A stretch of 64,000 nt of DNA from JALYUS01 sp038231255 (GCA_038231255.1 JBBRLR010000006.1:1-64000), one strand, 5' to 3'; numbered from the stretch's first letter, positions 41,496 through 49,774 are shown. The notes: generated by a model from the sequence alone, not told the origin. Made by a program: numbers and translations.

Positions 41496-42775
41496 TTACA
41501 CTGGCGCCGCGATACCGTCCGTGCGCGCGGGTTCCGGCAGGTCGCGCTCGATCAGCAGGATTGCGCCCATACCAAGGATCGAGATGACGATGAGGATCCA
41601 GAAGACCGGCTCGTATCGCCCGAACAGCGTGTAGAGCAGTCCCGCGCTGACCGGGGCGGCAGCCCGCGCACCCGTGACGAAGAGCGCGAGCACACCGCTG
41701 ATTGTGCCGTACTCGCGTGGCCCGTACATCTCAGCGACGAGCGCGGCGCGGGCCGGGGTGATCGCGCCGAAGCCGATGCCGAACAGGACGACGAAGGCGA
41801 TCACCCCGGCGGTTGTGGTGGTAGTGACGAGGATGACCAACCCGACTGTCTGGAAAAGGAAATGCCCGCCGCGACGTACCGGCGCGGGATACGCCCGCCG
41901 AGCGGCGTGAAGATCAACCGTCCTGGCAGCGCGAGGATGCCGATCAGACCCGCTGCTGTCGCCGCGAACCCCGTGCTGAAGCCGTGGTCGGTGAGATAGG
42001 GGATGAGATGCACCGTCACGGCGACATTAGCGAGGAAGGCGAGGCAGAATGCCGTCGTCAGCCACCGGAACGACGCGCTGCGGAAAGCATCGTGCGCGCG
42101 GACACTCCGATCTAAGCGCTGAGTACTGAGTACCGAGTGCTGAGTGCTCTCGCTACTGCCGACTGAGTCCCCGTCGGGCAGCAGGCCGAGGTCTTGCGGG
42201 CGGCGGCGGAGGAAAAAGGCATGCAGGGGGATCGTTGTAGCGGCGAGGATAATCGCCAGCGTAACGAGCGCCATTCGCCAGCCCTGCGCGCGAATCAGCC
42301 AGCTAATCAGCGGAATGAAGATGACGCTGGCGAAACCGCCGACGAAGGTGATGATCGTCAGGGCGCGCGCCCGGTAGCGCGCGAACCACGTCGCAATCGC
42401 CGCGAAGGCCGGTTCGTAGAAGATCGCCGCCATCGTCACGCCGAGCGCCGCCCAGATCAGATAAAAGAGCGCGAGGTTGCGCACCACCGAGAGGGCGAGC
42501 AGGAGCAGCGTCGCCGCGCACGATCCAGCGGTCATCAAGAGCCGGGGACCGTGCCGGTCCACCCACCGCCCGACACCAAGCCCCGCTACCCCGGAGCAGG
42601 CGAGCGCGAGCGAGAACGCCCCGGTCATCGCCGCGCGCGACCAGCCCAGATCGCCCCCGATCGGCTTGAGAAAGACCGAGAAGCCGTAGTACAGGACGCC
42701 CCACGAAACGACCTGCGTGCAGGCGAGGGCGAGCAGCATCACCCAGCCGTAATACAGCCTATCCCACCGTTGCAT
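41496..42775 (-). pseudogene. Major facilitator superfamily transporter, frameshifted
   Basis: The two parts read in different frames. The first (42775 to about 41858) gives a normal MFS N-half from MQRWDRLYYGWVMLLALACT, with WVDRHGPRLLMTAG and FVGGFASVIF, to LGGRIPRRYVAAG. The second continues, one frame over, with FLFQTVGLVILVTTTTTAG, FGIGFGAITPARAALVAEMY and ends PEPARTDGIAAPV. One base appears to be missing in a GCGGGC run near 41857; restoring it would give a complete 12-segment transporter. It could be a real mutation or an assembly error. A repeat-derived peptide (STQHSVLSTQ) is inserted in the central loop. The ATG follows GAGGAGAGCTG. Confidence 0.8.
42116..42150. repeat. GAGTACT-type tandem repeat inside the MFS gene
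   Basis: The plus strand reads GCTGAGTACTGAGTACCGAG then TGCTGAGTGCTC: near-tandem heptamers of GAGTACT/GAGTGCT. In the transporter it is translated as STQHSVLSTQ within the loop between the two halves. The low-complexity match to a repeat, not protein conservation, explains this segment. Confidence 0.65.
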
Positions 42776-42792
42776 CAGCTCTCCTCGGGGAC

Positions 42793-42939
42793 GAAACCGG
42801 GGAGAAGCGCAGAGGACGCAGAGGACACAGAGCGCGCGGAGAAGAATTTGATGAAGATGAGACGAGAAAAAACGCTTTCCACCCAACCTCCTCGTTTTTC
42901 TCCGCGCGCTCTGCGCGCTCTGCGCTTCTCCCCGATTTC
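42793..42939. repeat. Long palindrome, GCAGAGGACGC variant
   Basis: The left arm begins GAAACCGGGGAGAAGCGC and the right arm ends GCGCTTCTCCCCGATTTC at 42939. The arms consist of GCAGAG/GCGCGC units and pair imperfectly over about 45 bases. It fills the gap between the arsN1-like stop and the MFS start and shares its ends with the copy at 19454. Confidence 0.8.
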
Positions 42940-42944
42940 CGCTT

Positions 42945-43469
42945 TCACGTCAGGTTCGCCGTGATGAGGCGTTCGACGATGACGGTGTCTTTCCAGACGC
43001 CATCGAGTTTGCCGTGATTCTGGTACACACCGACCTCGCGGAAGCCGACTTTGGCGCACAGGGCGCGGCTGGCGACGTTTTCCGGGAAGATGCGGGACAG
43101 CAGTTTCCACAGTCCCGCGCGTTCCGCCGCCGCGATCAGCCCGTTCAGTAGCACGACGCCGATGCCGCGACCGCGATACCGTTCATGGATGTAGACAGAG
43201 AACTCGGCAACCCCGGCGTAGCAGGCGCGCGTCCGGTAGCCATCCGTTGCCGCCCAGCCGACGACTTGTTCCACGCCATCGTCCGTCACCGTCGCGACGA
43301 CGACCGGATGGTGCGCGTCGTGACCGGCGAGCCAGATGCGTCGTTCCTCGGTGGTGCGTTCCTCGGTCTCGAAAGTGGCGATCCGCGCGCGGATGCCTTG
43401 GTTGTAGATCTCGGCAATTGCCGCCGCGTCTTCCATCGTTGCCGGACGCACCGTTACATCTCCCGCCAT
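42945..43469 (-). CDS. arsN1: GNAT N-acetyltransferase, ArsN1-like (arsinothricin/phosphinothricin type)
   Basis: A 174-residue GNAT of the PAT/ArsN1 group, which N-acetylates arsinothricin or phosphinothricin. IAEIYNQGIRARIATFETEE is the diagnostic N-terminal stretch; ERYRGRGIGVVLLNGLI is the acetyl-CoA loop; PENVASRALCAKVGFREVG and YQNHGKLDGVWKD complete the family pattern. Its place at the end of an arsenic cluster supports the ArsN1 reading over a plain PAT. The ATG is five bases after AAGGAGGT. It is probably the last gene of the arsR-arsM-arsN1 unit. Confidence 0.8.
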   Translation of the reverse strand: MAGDVTVRPATMEDAAAIAEIYNQGIRARIATFETEERTTEERRIWLAGHDAHHPVVVATVTDDGVEQVVGWAATDGYRTRACYAGVAEFSVYIHERYRGRGIGVVLLNGLIAAAERAGLWKLLSRIFPENVASRALCAKVGFREVGVYQNHGKLDGVWKDTVIVERLITANLT

Positions 43470-43595
43470 GCAGACCTCCTTCTCATGTCTTCTGCCCCCA
43501 GCATACGACCCATCCGCGCGGCGACCAATAGGCGACTGCCCAATCCGTAGGCGTGGTCCTATGCCGAGGCACGAGGTTGGAAGCGATTGCACATC

Positions 43596-44555
43596 TCAAG
43601 AAACGAGCGCGCCGCCCGTATGCGGCTTGACAGCGCGAACGAAGGCGCTGATAAACCGGCTCGCGACCGCATCCGTCACCAGTGGCGATGCGTCGGCGGT
43701 AGCGCCGCAGCATTCGGAGCCGCAGATATCGTCCGCACGGTAGCGGTGGACTTCCTGAATCTCGATTGCCCCGAAGCCGGCTGCGGCCAGTTTGTCGCGA
43801 TACTGCCGCGCTTCGAGCGCGCCGGCGATGCAACCCGTCCACAATTCGATGTCGCGCCGTACCGCGTCGGGGATCGCCGGTTCGCCGGGGTCGGCGTCGC
43901 GGATCACGACGTCGCTGATCGCCACGCGGCCACCGGGCCGGAGCACGCGGAATGCCTCGCGCAGCACCGCATCCTTGTCCGTGCTGAGATTGACGACGCA
44001 GTTGGAGATGATGACATCCACGGTATGCTCCGGTAGGGGAATTGCCTCGATCTGCCCCTTGAGGAATTCGACATTCGCGACGCCCGCCTTGCGCTGATTC
44101 TCGCGGGCGAGGGCGAGCATTTCGTCCGTCATGTCGAGGCCGTATGCCTTGCCCGTCGGCCCGACGCGCTGCGCGGAGAGCAAAACATCAATGCCGCCAC
44201 CGGAGCCGAGATCGAGTACCGTCTCGCCCGGCGCGAGCGCGGCGAGCGCGGTCGGATTGCCGCAGCCGAGCGAGACGGCGACCGCCTCCGCCGGCAGCGT
44301 GGCGAGATCGCTCGTCGGATACAGCGTCGCGCCGAACGCTTCCGTCGCGGTCGCGACATTTTCCGTGTCGCAGCAGTCCGGGCCGCAGCAGGCGTCCGCG
44401 CTGGCGACGGGGAACATAGCAATCATCTCGGCGGGCGCCGGTTCGCAACACGTCTCCTCGCAACACGATGCGCTCGCAGCGACGCGCTTCGCGGCATTCG
44501 CGTATCGCTCGCGGACCGCGTCGAGAATCTGGTTATCAGTCTGTGGGGTGTTCAT
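43596..44555 (-). CDS. arsM: Arsenite S-adenosylmethionine methyltransferase
   Basis: A 319-residue ArsM that methylates As(III) with S-adenosylmethionine. The SAM site is ETVLDLGSGGGIDVLLSAQR; VDVIISNCVVNLSTDK and LWTGCIAGALEARQY carry the two C-terminal catalytic Cys. Upstream Cys-rich segments (SASCCEETCCEP, DACCGPDCCD) supply the others and possible metal-loading sites; RADDICGSECCG adds a pair near the C-terminus. GGAGG lies five bases before the ATG. It lies between arsR and arsN1 on the same strand, with an operator-like site just upstream. Confidence 0.93.
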   Translation of the reverse strand: MNTPQTDNQILDAVRERYANAAKRVAASASCCEETCCEPAPAEMIAMFPVASADACCGPDCCDTENVATATEAFGATLYPTSDLATLPAEAVAVSLGCGNPTALAALAPGETVLDLGSGGGIDVLLSAQRVGPTGKAYGLDMTDEMLALARENQRKAGVANVEFLKGQIEAIPLPEHTVDVIISNCVVNLSTDKDAVLREAFRVLRPGGRVAISDVVIRDADPGEPAIPDAVRRDIELWTGCIAGALEARQYRDKLAAAGFGAIEIQEVHRYRADDICGSECCGATADASPLVTDAVASRFISAFVRAVKPHTGGALVS

Positions 44556-44574
44556 GGTAGCCTCCGAGGCATAT

Positions 44575-44598
44575 TTATTGACGATCTTCGATGAATAA
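44575..44598. promoter_or_regulatory. ArsR operator-like site upstream of arsM
   Basis: TTATTGACGATCTTCGATGA plus ATAA shares TATTGACRATCTTCGATG with the site upstream of arsR (45050-45070, opposite orientation). It sits 20 bases before the arsM start. Half of the element is mirrored (TTATT...AATAA). It could let ArsR repress arsM separately. Confidence 0.55.
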
Positions 44599-44648
44599 CG
44601 GCGAAAAAATGCGCGAGCAGGCCCCCTTTCTCGACTCTCTCGACTCGG

Positions 44649-45014
44649 CTACGCGATGCCCATGATGCGGCGGGTGGCCAGCGGAAACTCGCTGATGCAC
44701 GCGCGGTTGATGGAGTAATACATGAAGGTGCCGCGCCGCTCGGCATGCACGAAGCAGGTTTCGCGCAGGATTTTCAGGTGGTGGGAGATCGTCGGTTGGC
44801 CGAGCGGGAACTGATCCACGATGTCGCAGACGCAGATCGGCGCGTCGTTGCGGGCGAGGAGGTTGAGGATGCGGATGCGCGTCGGATCGGCGAGCGCCTT
44901 GAACCACCCGGCGTATTCGTTTGCCTGCATTTCGGTCAGGTTCGGCGTCGCTATCTGCCCGCAGCAACCGGTGGTGGTTTCAAGTTCGGTTGTTGTGAGA
45001 CTCGTCATTGCCAC
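44649..45014 (-). CDS. arsR: ArsR-family As(III)-responsive repressor
   Basis: A 121-residue winged-helix SmtB/ArsR repressor. The trivalent-arsenic site is the Cys pair in DAPICVCDIVDQF at the start of the DNA-binding helix region; GQPTISHHLKILRET is the recognition helix and RRGTFMYYSIN the wing. An N-terminal CCGQ adds further Cys. The start is taken as a GTG six bases after AAGGAG; an ATG lies two codons later. Its promoter is covered by a matching operator, so it should repress itself and, through other copies of the site, arsM and aqpS. Confidence 0.9.
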   Translation of the reverse strand: MAMTSLTTTELETTTGCCGQIATPNLTEMQANEYAGWFKALADPTRIRILNLLARNDAPICVCDIVDQFPLGQPTISHHLKILRETCFVHAERRGTFMYYSINRACISEFPLATRRIMGIA

Positions 45015-45036
45015 CGGACACTCCTTGATTGCCGAC

Positions 45037-45070
45037 ATCGTACCATACACATCGAAGATTGTCAATATAA
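45037..45070 (-). promoter_or_regulatory. arsR promoter with overlapping operator
   Basis: On the minus strand TTGACA (45065-45060) and TACGAT (45042-45037) are separated by exactly 17 bases, a near-consensus sigma-70 promoter. The -35 lies inside TTATATTGACAATCTTCGAT, the same core found at 44575 and 46615, so bound ArsR would block polymerase. Confidence 0.8.
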
Positions 45071-45101
45071 GCACGGTGGCCTGCAGCCCGTCGCCACGCA
45101 A

Positions 45102-45446
45102 TTAGGAGAGCACCGCCCGCAACCAGTCCCGCACGGAAGGCGCGACGTCGTAGTGCGCCCAGATACCGCGCCGCTCCACGGTGACAAGGCCCGCCGCACG
45201 CAGCACCTTGAGGTGGTGGGAAACGGTCGCTTGCCCGACGCCAACTGCAGGGAGGAGATTGCAGACACACACAGGTGCGTCGGCGTGCAGGAGCGTGAGC
45301 AGGAGCGTAAGCCGGGTCTCATCCGCCAGCGCCTTGAAGCGCGCTACGTCGTCCGGGCGGGGATACACGACCGGTACTGGCGGCGCGCACGACGGATCAG
45401 GGATCACCGGGAGGCGGATCGGTTCGACGTGTGTCTGGTTCTCCAT
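45102..45446 (-). CDS. arsR: Second ArsR-family repressor
   Basis: A 114-residue ArsR protein with its own Cys pair in DAPVCVCNLLPAVGVGQ, the recognition helix ATVSHHLKVLRAAG and wing RRGIWAHYDV. It is only moderately like the neighbouring ArsR, so the two are likely to differ in DNA site or ligand. It is the third gene of the aqpS-arsC-arsR unit: its two adjacent ATGs overlap the arsC stop, and GGAGG is seven bases before the second. The first ATG at 45449 is the alternative start. Confidence 0.9.
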   Translation of the reverse strand: MENQTHVEPIRLPVIPDPSCAPPVPVVYPRPDDVARFKALADETRLTLLLTLLHADAPVCVCNLLPAVGVGQATVSHHLKVLRAAGLVTVERRGIWAHYDVAPSVRDWLRAVLS

Positions 45447-45886
45447 CATTCGGCCTCCGTTCGCGGTCGGTGTGCCGCGATGAACGATAGGATGCGCGCT
45501 TCCAACCCCCGCAGGACGGCGCGGAAAGCGTCCAGTTTTTCCGCATCGGTTCCCTCGACCGCCGAAGGGTCCGGGAATGACCAGTGGAGCCGCTCGGCGG
45601 CGCAGGGGAAGACGGGACAGGCGTCGCGGGCGCGGTCGCACACAGTGATCGGGACATCGAAGCGCCGATTGGCGAAGTCGCGCAGATGCTTGGAGGTGAG
45701 GCCGTCGCTCGCAATGCCGCGCTCCGCTAAAACGGCGAGCGCCATTGGGTGGACGCGCGTCACTTCAGTGCCCGCACTGTAGGCCGCGAAGTCGCCCCCG
45801 TCGCAGTGCCGCAAAAGCGCCTCCGCGATCTGCGACCGGGCGCTATTGTGCGTGCAAAGGAACAGGACGCGGAGCGGTTCGGTCAT
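45446..45886 (-). CDS. arsC: Arsenate reductase, low-molecular-weight phosphatase type
   Basis: A 146-residue thioredoxin-linked ArsC. The phosphatase-like loop with the nucleophilic Cys is VLFLCTHNSARSQIAEALLR; the second redox Cys region is VCDRARDACPVFPCA and the general-acid Asp is in WSFPDPSAVEG. It reduces arsenate to arsenite using thioredoxin. The ATG overlaps the aqpS stop (ATGA) and lies eight bases after AAGGGAG. Confidence 0.93.
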   Translation of the reverse strand: MTEPLRVLFLCTHNSARSQIAEALLRHCDGGDFAAYSAGTEVTRVHPMALAVLAERGIASDGLTSKHLRDFANRRFDVPITVCDRARDACPVFPCAAERLHWSFPDPSAVEGTDAEKLDAFRAVLRGLEARILSFIAAHRPRTEAE

Positions 45887-46599
45887 GGGGTATCTCCCTT
45901 CGCGTTGCTGACCAGTCGGTACATCCACGCGCCAGCGATTGCGCCGAGTATCGGCCCGATGAGGTAGAGCCAAAGCGATGCACCCGTGCCGCCGACGAGC
46001 GCGGGCGCGAGTGAGCGGGCAGGATTCATGCTCGCACCGCTGATCGGCCCCGCGAACAAGGCTTCCAGCCCGACCGTGCCGCCGATGGCGAGGGCGGCGG
46101 TCTGCGTGACGGCGCGCGTGTCGGTGGCGACCGCCGTGATGACGAACATCAGAAAAAAGGTTAGCACCGCTTCGAGAAGGAGGGATTGGCCGTCCGACCC
46201 GCGCGGCAACGTCGCACCAAGATGGGCGACGTTGCCGAACATTCCCCGCAGCAGCACACTGGCGAGCAGCGCGCCACCAACCTGCGCCAGCAGATACGGC
46301 GCGACGCGCGACCACGGGAAATGGCGGGCGCAGGCGAAGGCGAGCGTCACGGCAGGATTGAAGTGTGCACCGGAAATGTGCCCGACCGCGCTGATCATCA
46401 CGAAAATGACTAACCCGAAAGTGAGGCCGATGCCAACGTGCGTCACCGCGCCGCCGGTCGTCGTGTCAATGATCACCGCGCCCGTCCCCGCGAAGACGAG
46501 CGCGAATGTGCCGATGCCTTCCGCGAGCGCGGCCCGCGCGACGCCCCGGCGGTGGCGACGCTCGTGGCGGGCTGGGAGGCGTTGTGTCGTTGCGGCCAC
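45883..46599 (-). CDS. aqpS: MIP-family channel, AqpS-like
   Basis: A 238-residue six-segment aquaglyceroporin with both NPA boxes: SGAHFNPAVTLAFA and SGASMNPARSLAPAL. In arsenic operons this family passes arsenite (or methylarsenite) out of the cell down its gradient, replacing an ArsB/Acr3 pump, and no such pump is seen here. The start is a GTG after AAGTGAGCGCTC, a modest ribosome site. It is the first gene of a coupled aqpS-arsC-arsR unit, preceded by a perfect-looking palindromic operator. Confidence 0.88.
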   Translation of the reverse strand: MAATTQRLPARHERRHRRGVARAALAEGIGTFALVFAGTGAVIIDTTTGGAVTHVGIGLTFGLVIFVMISAVGHISGAHFNPAVTLAFACARHFPWSRVAPYLLAQVGGALLASVLLRGMFGNVAHLGATLPRGSDGQSLLLEAVLTFFLMFVITAVATDTRAVTQTAALAIGGTVGLEALFAGPISGASMNPARSLAPALVGGTGASLWLYLIGPILGAIAGAWMYRLVSNAKGDTP

Positions 46600-46614
46600 G
46601 AGCGCTCACTTTCA

Positions 46615-46647
46615 TATTGACGATGATCACTTCGATCATTGTCAATA
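46615..46647. promoter_or_regulatory. Palindromic ArsR operator upstream of aqpS
   Basis: TATTGACGATGATC (46615-46628) and GATCATTGTCAATA (46634-46647) are inverted repeats matching at 13 of 14 positions around ACTTC. The half-site TATTGACRAT is shared with the arsR and arsM sites. A -35-like TTGACA lies in the arm facing aqpS. Confidence 0.75.
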
Positions 46648-46741
46648 TAAAGCGTCAATGGCAACGCGTCAATGGTCGGAATCGGAATCGGAATCGGGAT
46701 CGGACGATGAGCAGTCGGTTCGGTTTCGGTTCCGGTTTCGA

Positions 46742-47827
46742 TTATTCCCACATCACGACGAGTTCATCGAGTGGTATGCGAGGGCGGCGCTTCGGGTCTT
46801 TCGCGGCGTAGCCGAGCGGCAGGAGGGCGTGCGGGACGAGCGCGGGCGGCAGGGCGAGGGCATCCCGGACGGTGTCGGGGCAGAAGAGCGGCGCGCACAT
46901 CCAGCCGCCATCGAGGCCGAGGCGGTAGGCGGTGAGCAGAAGGGTCTGGGCCGCCGCGCCGAGGCTCTGAATGGCCATCGTCGTTTCTGCCGCCTGCCGG
47001 TCGGGGTCGGGGTAATGGTCGAGGTCCGCCGTGTAGAGGCAGAGGAGGATCAGCACGGGCGCGTCGCGGATGCGCGCGTGAGAGTTCGCCAGCCGTTGCG
47101 CGACGACCGCCGGTGGCTCATTGTCCATCGCCAACGTCGCCTGCCAGGTATCGCCCATCGCGTCGGCGAGGCGCGCCTTGACCGCCGGTTGGGTAATGAC
47201 CGCGAAGCGCCACGGCATTCGCCCGTGCGGGGAGGGCGCCCAGCGGGCCGCGTCGAGGACGCGCTCGATCAGCGCGCGCGGCACCGGATCGGGCCGGAAG
47301 GTGCGGACGGAGCGACGCCCCCGCACGAGCGCATCGAAATCGAGATCGCGCGCGGGTTCGACGCCAGCCACGCCAGCCTCCGCAGTATCGGGCGATGCTG
47401 CCCAGAACCGCGCCGCGTCGGGGCGAATGGCGATCACCGGCTGGTCTTCGATCGGCATCGTCGCATACTGGGGATACTTCGCGCGGAGAAGGGCGATGGC
47501 TGCCGCATGCTCCTCCGTGCCCGGCGCGACGAGCGCGGCCGTACCATGGACGATCAGGTGCGACAGGTCGGCCCACTGCTCGGCGTACTCGTCCACGACC
47601 AATGCGACGGCAGGATTGACGAGGATGTTCCGCACGCGCCGTAGGGCGGTGGGCGGGACGCGCTTCGGTTTCGCATCGAGCGCGCTGTAGATCGTCTCAC
47701 CATCCGTCGCGTAGCAGACCGGCACAATCGCCGGACGACCGGCGGAATCCACGGTCGTCAAGCGGGCGACGCGATGCGCGGAGAGGTATCGTTGTGCATG
47801 GAGATCGAGGACAGGGGCAGACTTCAC
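46742..47827 (-). CDS. Fused PPOX-class FMN/F420 protein and nitroreductase
   Basis: A 361-residue two-domain protein. Residues 1-140 are a split-barrel PPOX domain of the F420-dependent TIGR03668 kind (LSAHRVARLTTVDSAGRP, YSALDAKPKRV and QWADLSHLIVHGTAALV). Residues 160-361 are a nitroreductase (VRGRRSVRTFRPDPVPRALI, WAPSPHGRMPWRFAVI, AIQSLGAAAQTLLLTAYRLG). FbiB of F420 synthesis also ends in a nitroreductase domain, so an F420-linked role is possible; this is inference. The start is GTG seven bases after AAGGAG; the longer upstream frame is unlike the family. Cytoplasmic. Confidence 0.82.
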   Translation of the reverse strand: MKSAPVLDLHAQRYLSAHRVARLTTVDSAGRPAIVPVCYATDGETIYSALDAKPKRVPPTALRRVRNILVNPAVALVVDEYAEQWADLSHLIVHGTAALVAPGTEEHAAAIALLRAKYPQYATMPIEDQPVIAIRPDAARFWAASPDTAEAGVAGVEPARDLDFDALVRGRRSVRTFRPDPVPRALIERVLDAARWAPSPHGRMPWRFAVITQPAVKARLADAMGDTWQATLAMDNEPPAVVAQRLANSHARIRDAPVLILLCLYTADLDHYPDPDRQAAETTMAIQSLGAAAQTLLLTAYRLGLDGGWMCAPLFCPDTVRDALALPPALVPHALLPLGYAAKDPKRRPRIPLDELVVMWE

Positions 47828-47982
47828 ACAATCACTCCTTCGCTCCCTCTTCCGCACGGGGAAGAGTACCGGGTGGGGTTGGACTTTTCCCATGATACAC
47901 TCACCGACAGAAGGAGGTTTGAAGGAAACATATCCCTCTACGCGGTACGTTGAAGCGGGTAAGGGGAAGGGAAGTCTCAAGA

Positions 47983-48789
47983 GTGACTGACGAAACGGTG
48001 ATGGCTGCCGCGCGAACGCTCCGGGCGGATCGCGTGCATGGGGCAATGGAGCTGGCGTTGCGGGCAGTCGAGTCCGCTGTAGGCCTGCTTATTGCCGACC
48101 CAACGCGCGATGTGCGACAGGTGGCGTTGGCGATTGCCACAGCTCGTCCGAGCATGGCGGGAATCGTCAACGCCGTTGCACAGACGCTCACACTGCTTGT
48201 TACCGATGACTGAAATCGCAGAACTACATATCCCTGAAGACCTCATGATCTATAGCCACTTTCCTCAACACGCAACGCACTCCTCGCGATGAAAGACCGT
48301 CTCCGCGCCGTGATTATTCCCGAGGGCCGCCGCGAGGACGATGGCAAGGGCCTTGCCATCGTCCTCGCGGCGGCTAGGATACCCGTTGTTGTCGTCACCG
48401 AGGCGCAGATAGGATGGTGGGTGAGGGAAGTGGATGCGGCCCTTGTCGGCGCGGACACCGTCGCGCCGGATGGGGCAGTCTACAACCACATGGGTACGGC
48501 GACTCTCGCTCTGCTCGCGCGGGAATATGGGAAGCCGATGTACGCGCTCACGCATACCCTGAAGATCGCGCCGTACGACCGGCCAACGGACATGGACGAG
48601 GCGAACGATCCGGGGGAGGTGTGGGCCAGCCCGCCGCCCGGCATCACCGTCCGCAACCCCGCCTTCGACCGGATACCGGCAAATCATATCACCATCCTCA
48701 CGGAGCGCGGTATCCTGACCGACACGCTCCGTGCGACACTGGTCGCCGAACATCGTGCCGCATGGGACGCGTTGGAACTCGCAGAGTAA
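47983..48789 (+). pseudogene. Decayed eIF2B-alpha/ribose-1,5-bisphosphate isomerase-like gene
   Basis: The first part (47983-48213, GTG after AAGGGGAAGG) encodes VMAAARTLRADRVHGAMELA and TARPSMAGIVNAVAQTLTL, the normal helical start of the family. The last part (from about 48265) encodes SSTRNALLAMKDRLRAVIIP, PVVVVTEAQIGWWVREVDAA, VGADTVAPDGAVYNHMGTAT and ends at TAA 48789. Both lie in one frame, but three stops separate them, and the bridging motif LMIYSHF reads in another frame. About 40 residues of the usual helical domain are also missing. This needs two indels plus a deletion, so it is probably inactive. Confidence 0.7.
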
Positions 48790-48801
48790 AGGAATAGGAA
48801 C

Positions 48802-49686
48802 ATGAAACTGCGCGCAATCACGGTGCCGCCCTACGACAAACCATCGGGATATGACGAGGCGCCCGCCGCCTATGTGCGGGAAGGACTCTACGAGCAGTTG
48901 CGCGACGCGGGCATCGCTTTGACCGGCCCGGTTGCCGTCCCGCCGCCGGCTACCCGGAGTGAGGATGCGGTGACGACCATCGCCCGCCTCGGCGCGAACA
49001 TCGCGGCGGAAGTGGCAACGGCATTGCAGGAAGAAGGAAACGTGCTGGTCACGGGGAGCAACTGCAATGCGCTGGTCGGTGTGCTCGCCGGTTTCGAGAA
49101 GCGGTACGGGACGAGTGCGAAGATCGGCCTCGTCTGGTTCGACGCGCACGGCGACTTCAACACGCCAAAAACGACGCTTTCCGGCATGATCGGCGGGATG
49201 CCCGTTGCGGTCTCGGCGGGTCTCGCGTTTCCACACTGGCGCGCGATTACCGGGCTGGACGCACCGATTCCAACCGACCGGATCGTCATGGTGGATGTCC
49301 GCAATCTCGACTCCAAGGAGCGCACGCTGATCGAGGCGACCGACGTGACGATTGCCGCCATCGAACCCGGTCGCCCCGGCGTGCCAATGCAAAAAGCGAT
49401 TGACGCCCTCGCTGCTACGTGCGATGTCATCTACCTTCATATAGATGAGGATGTGCTGGACGAGCGGTACGTCCCGAACCACGGCACTGTCGAGCCGAAT
49501 GGCCCGGACATGGAGGCGGTGCTGAACGCGATCCGCATCGTTCTCGCCACCGACAAGGTGCATGGCTATGGCCTCGTCTCAGTCAATGTCCGTGGGGAAG
49601 GTGGCAAGCAAAGCCTCGATGCCGCGATGCAACTGCTAACCACCGGCCTTGCCGAATGGCACAAGGGGAGCGGCGCGGGGGTGTGA
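48802..49686 (+). CDS. Arginase/agmatinase-superfamily protein with altered metal site
   Basis: A 294-residue ureohydrolase-fold protein. WFDAHGDFN keeps the D-x-H-x-D metal triad. The block that normally reads GGDH is GSNCN, so one Mn-ligating His is replaced, and the last Asp pair (usually D-x-D) is YLHIDEDVLDE, kept as D-x-D. The altered first ligand is also seen in some uncharacterised relatives, so this may be a subfamily with changed metal or chemistry. The ATG follows GGAATAGGAAC. It is 12 bases after the decayed isomerase gene and was probably co-transcribed with it. Confidence 0.82.
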   Translation: MKLRAITVPPYDKPSGYDEAPAAYVREGLYEQLRDAGIALTGPVAVPPPATRSEDAVTTIARLGANIAAEVATALQEEGNVLVTGSNCNALVGVLAGFEKRYGTSAKIGLVWFDAHGDFNTPKTTLSGMIGGMPVAVSAGLAFPHWRAITGLDAPIPTDRIVMVDVRNLDSKERTLIEATDVTIAAIEPGRPGVPMQKAIDALAATCDVIYLHIDEDVLDERYVPNHGTVEPNGPDMEAVLNAIRIVLATDKVHGYGLVSVNVRGEGGKQSLDAAMQLLTTGLAEWHKGSGAGV

Positions 49687-49774
49687 TCGGCGTCAATGGC
49701 GCTTAACTTCCCTTATGCGACAATCATCGCTGTTCGTCTCTCTACGCTATTTTTGCGATTAACGAGGAATGCCG

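Noticed and set aside
41840..41870. Programmed frameshift in the MFS gene
   Set aside because: No slippery heptamer or downstream structure is evident, and MFS transporters are not known to use frameshifting; a simple indel is more likely.
48211..48213. UGA in the decayed isomerase gene as a second selenocysteine codon
   Set aside because: Two further stops follow in the same frame within 45 bases and conserved residues continue in another frame, so this is decay rather than recoding.
48265..49563. A 432-codon minus-strand frame opposite the arginase-like gene
   Set aside because: The plus strand carries clear ureohydrolase motifs; the minus frame has none and no ribosome site.
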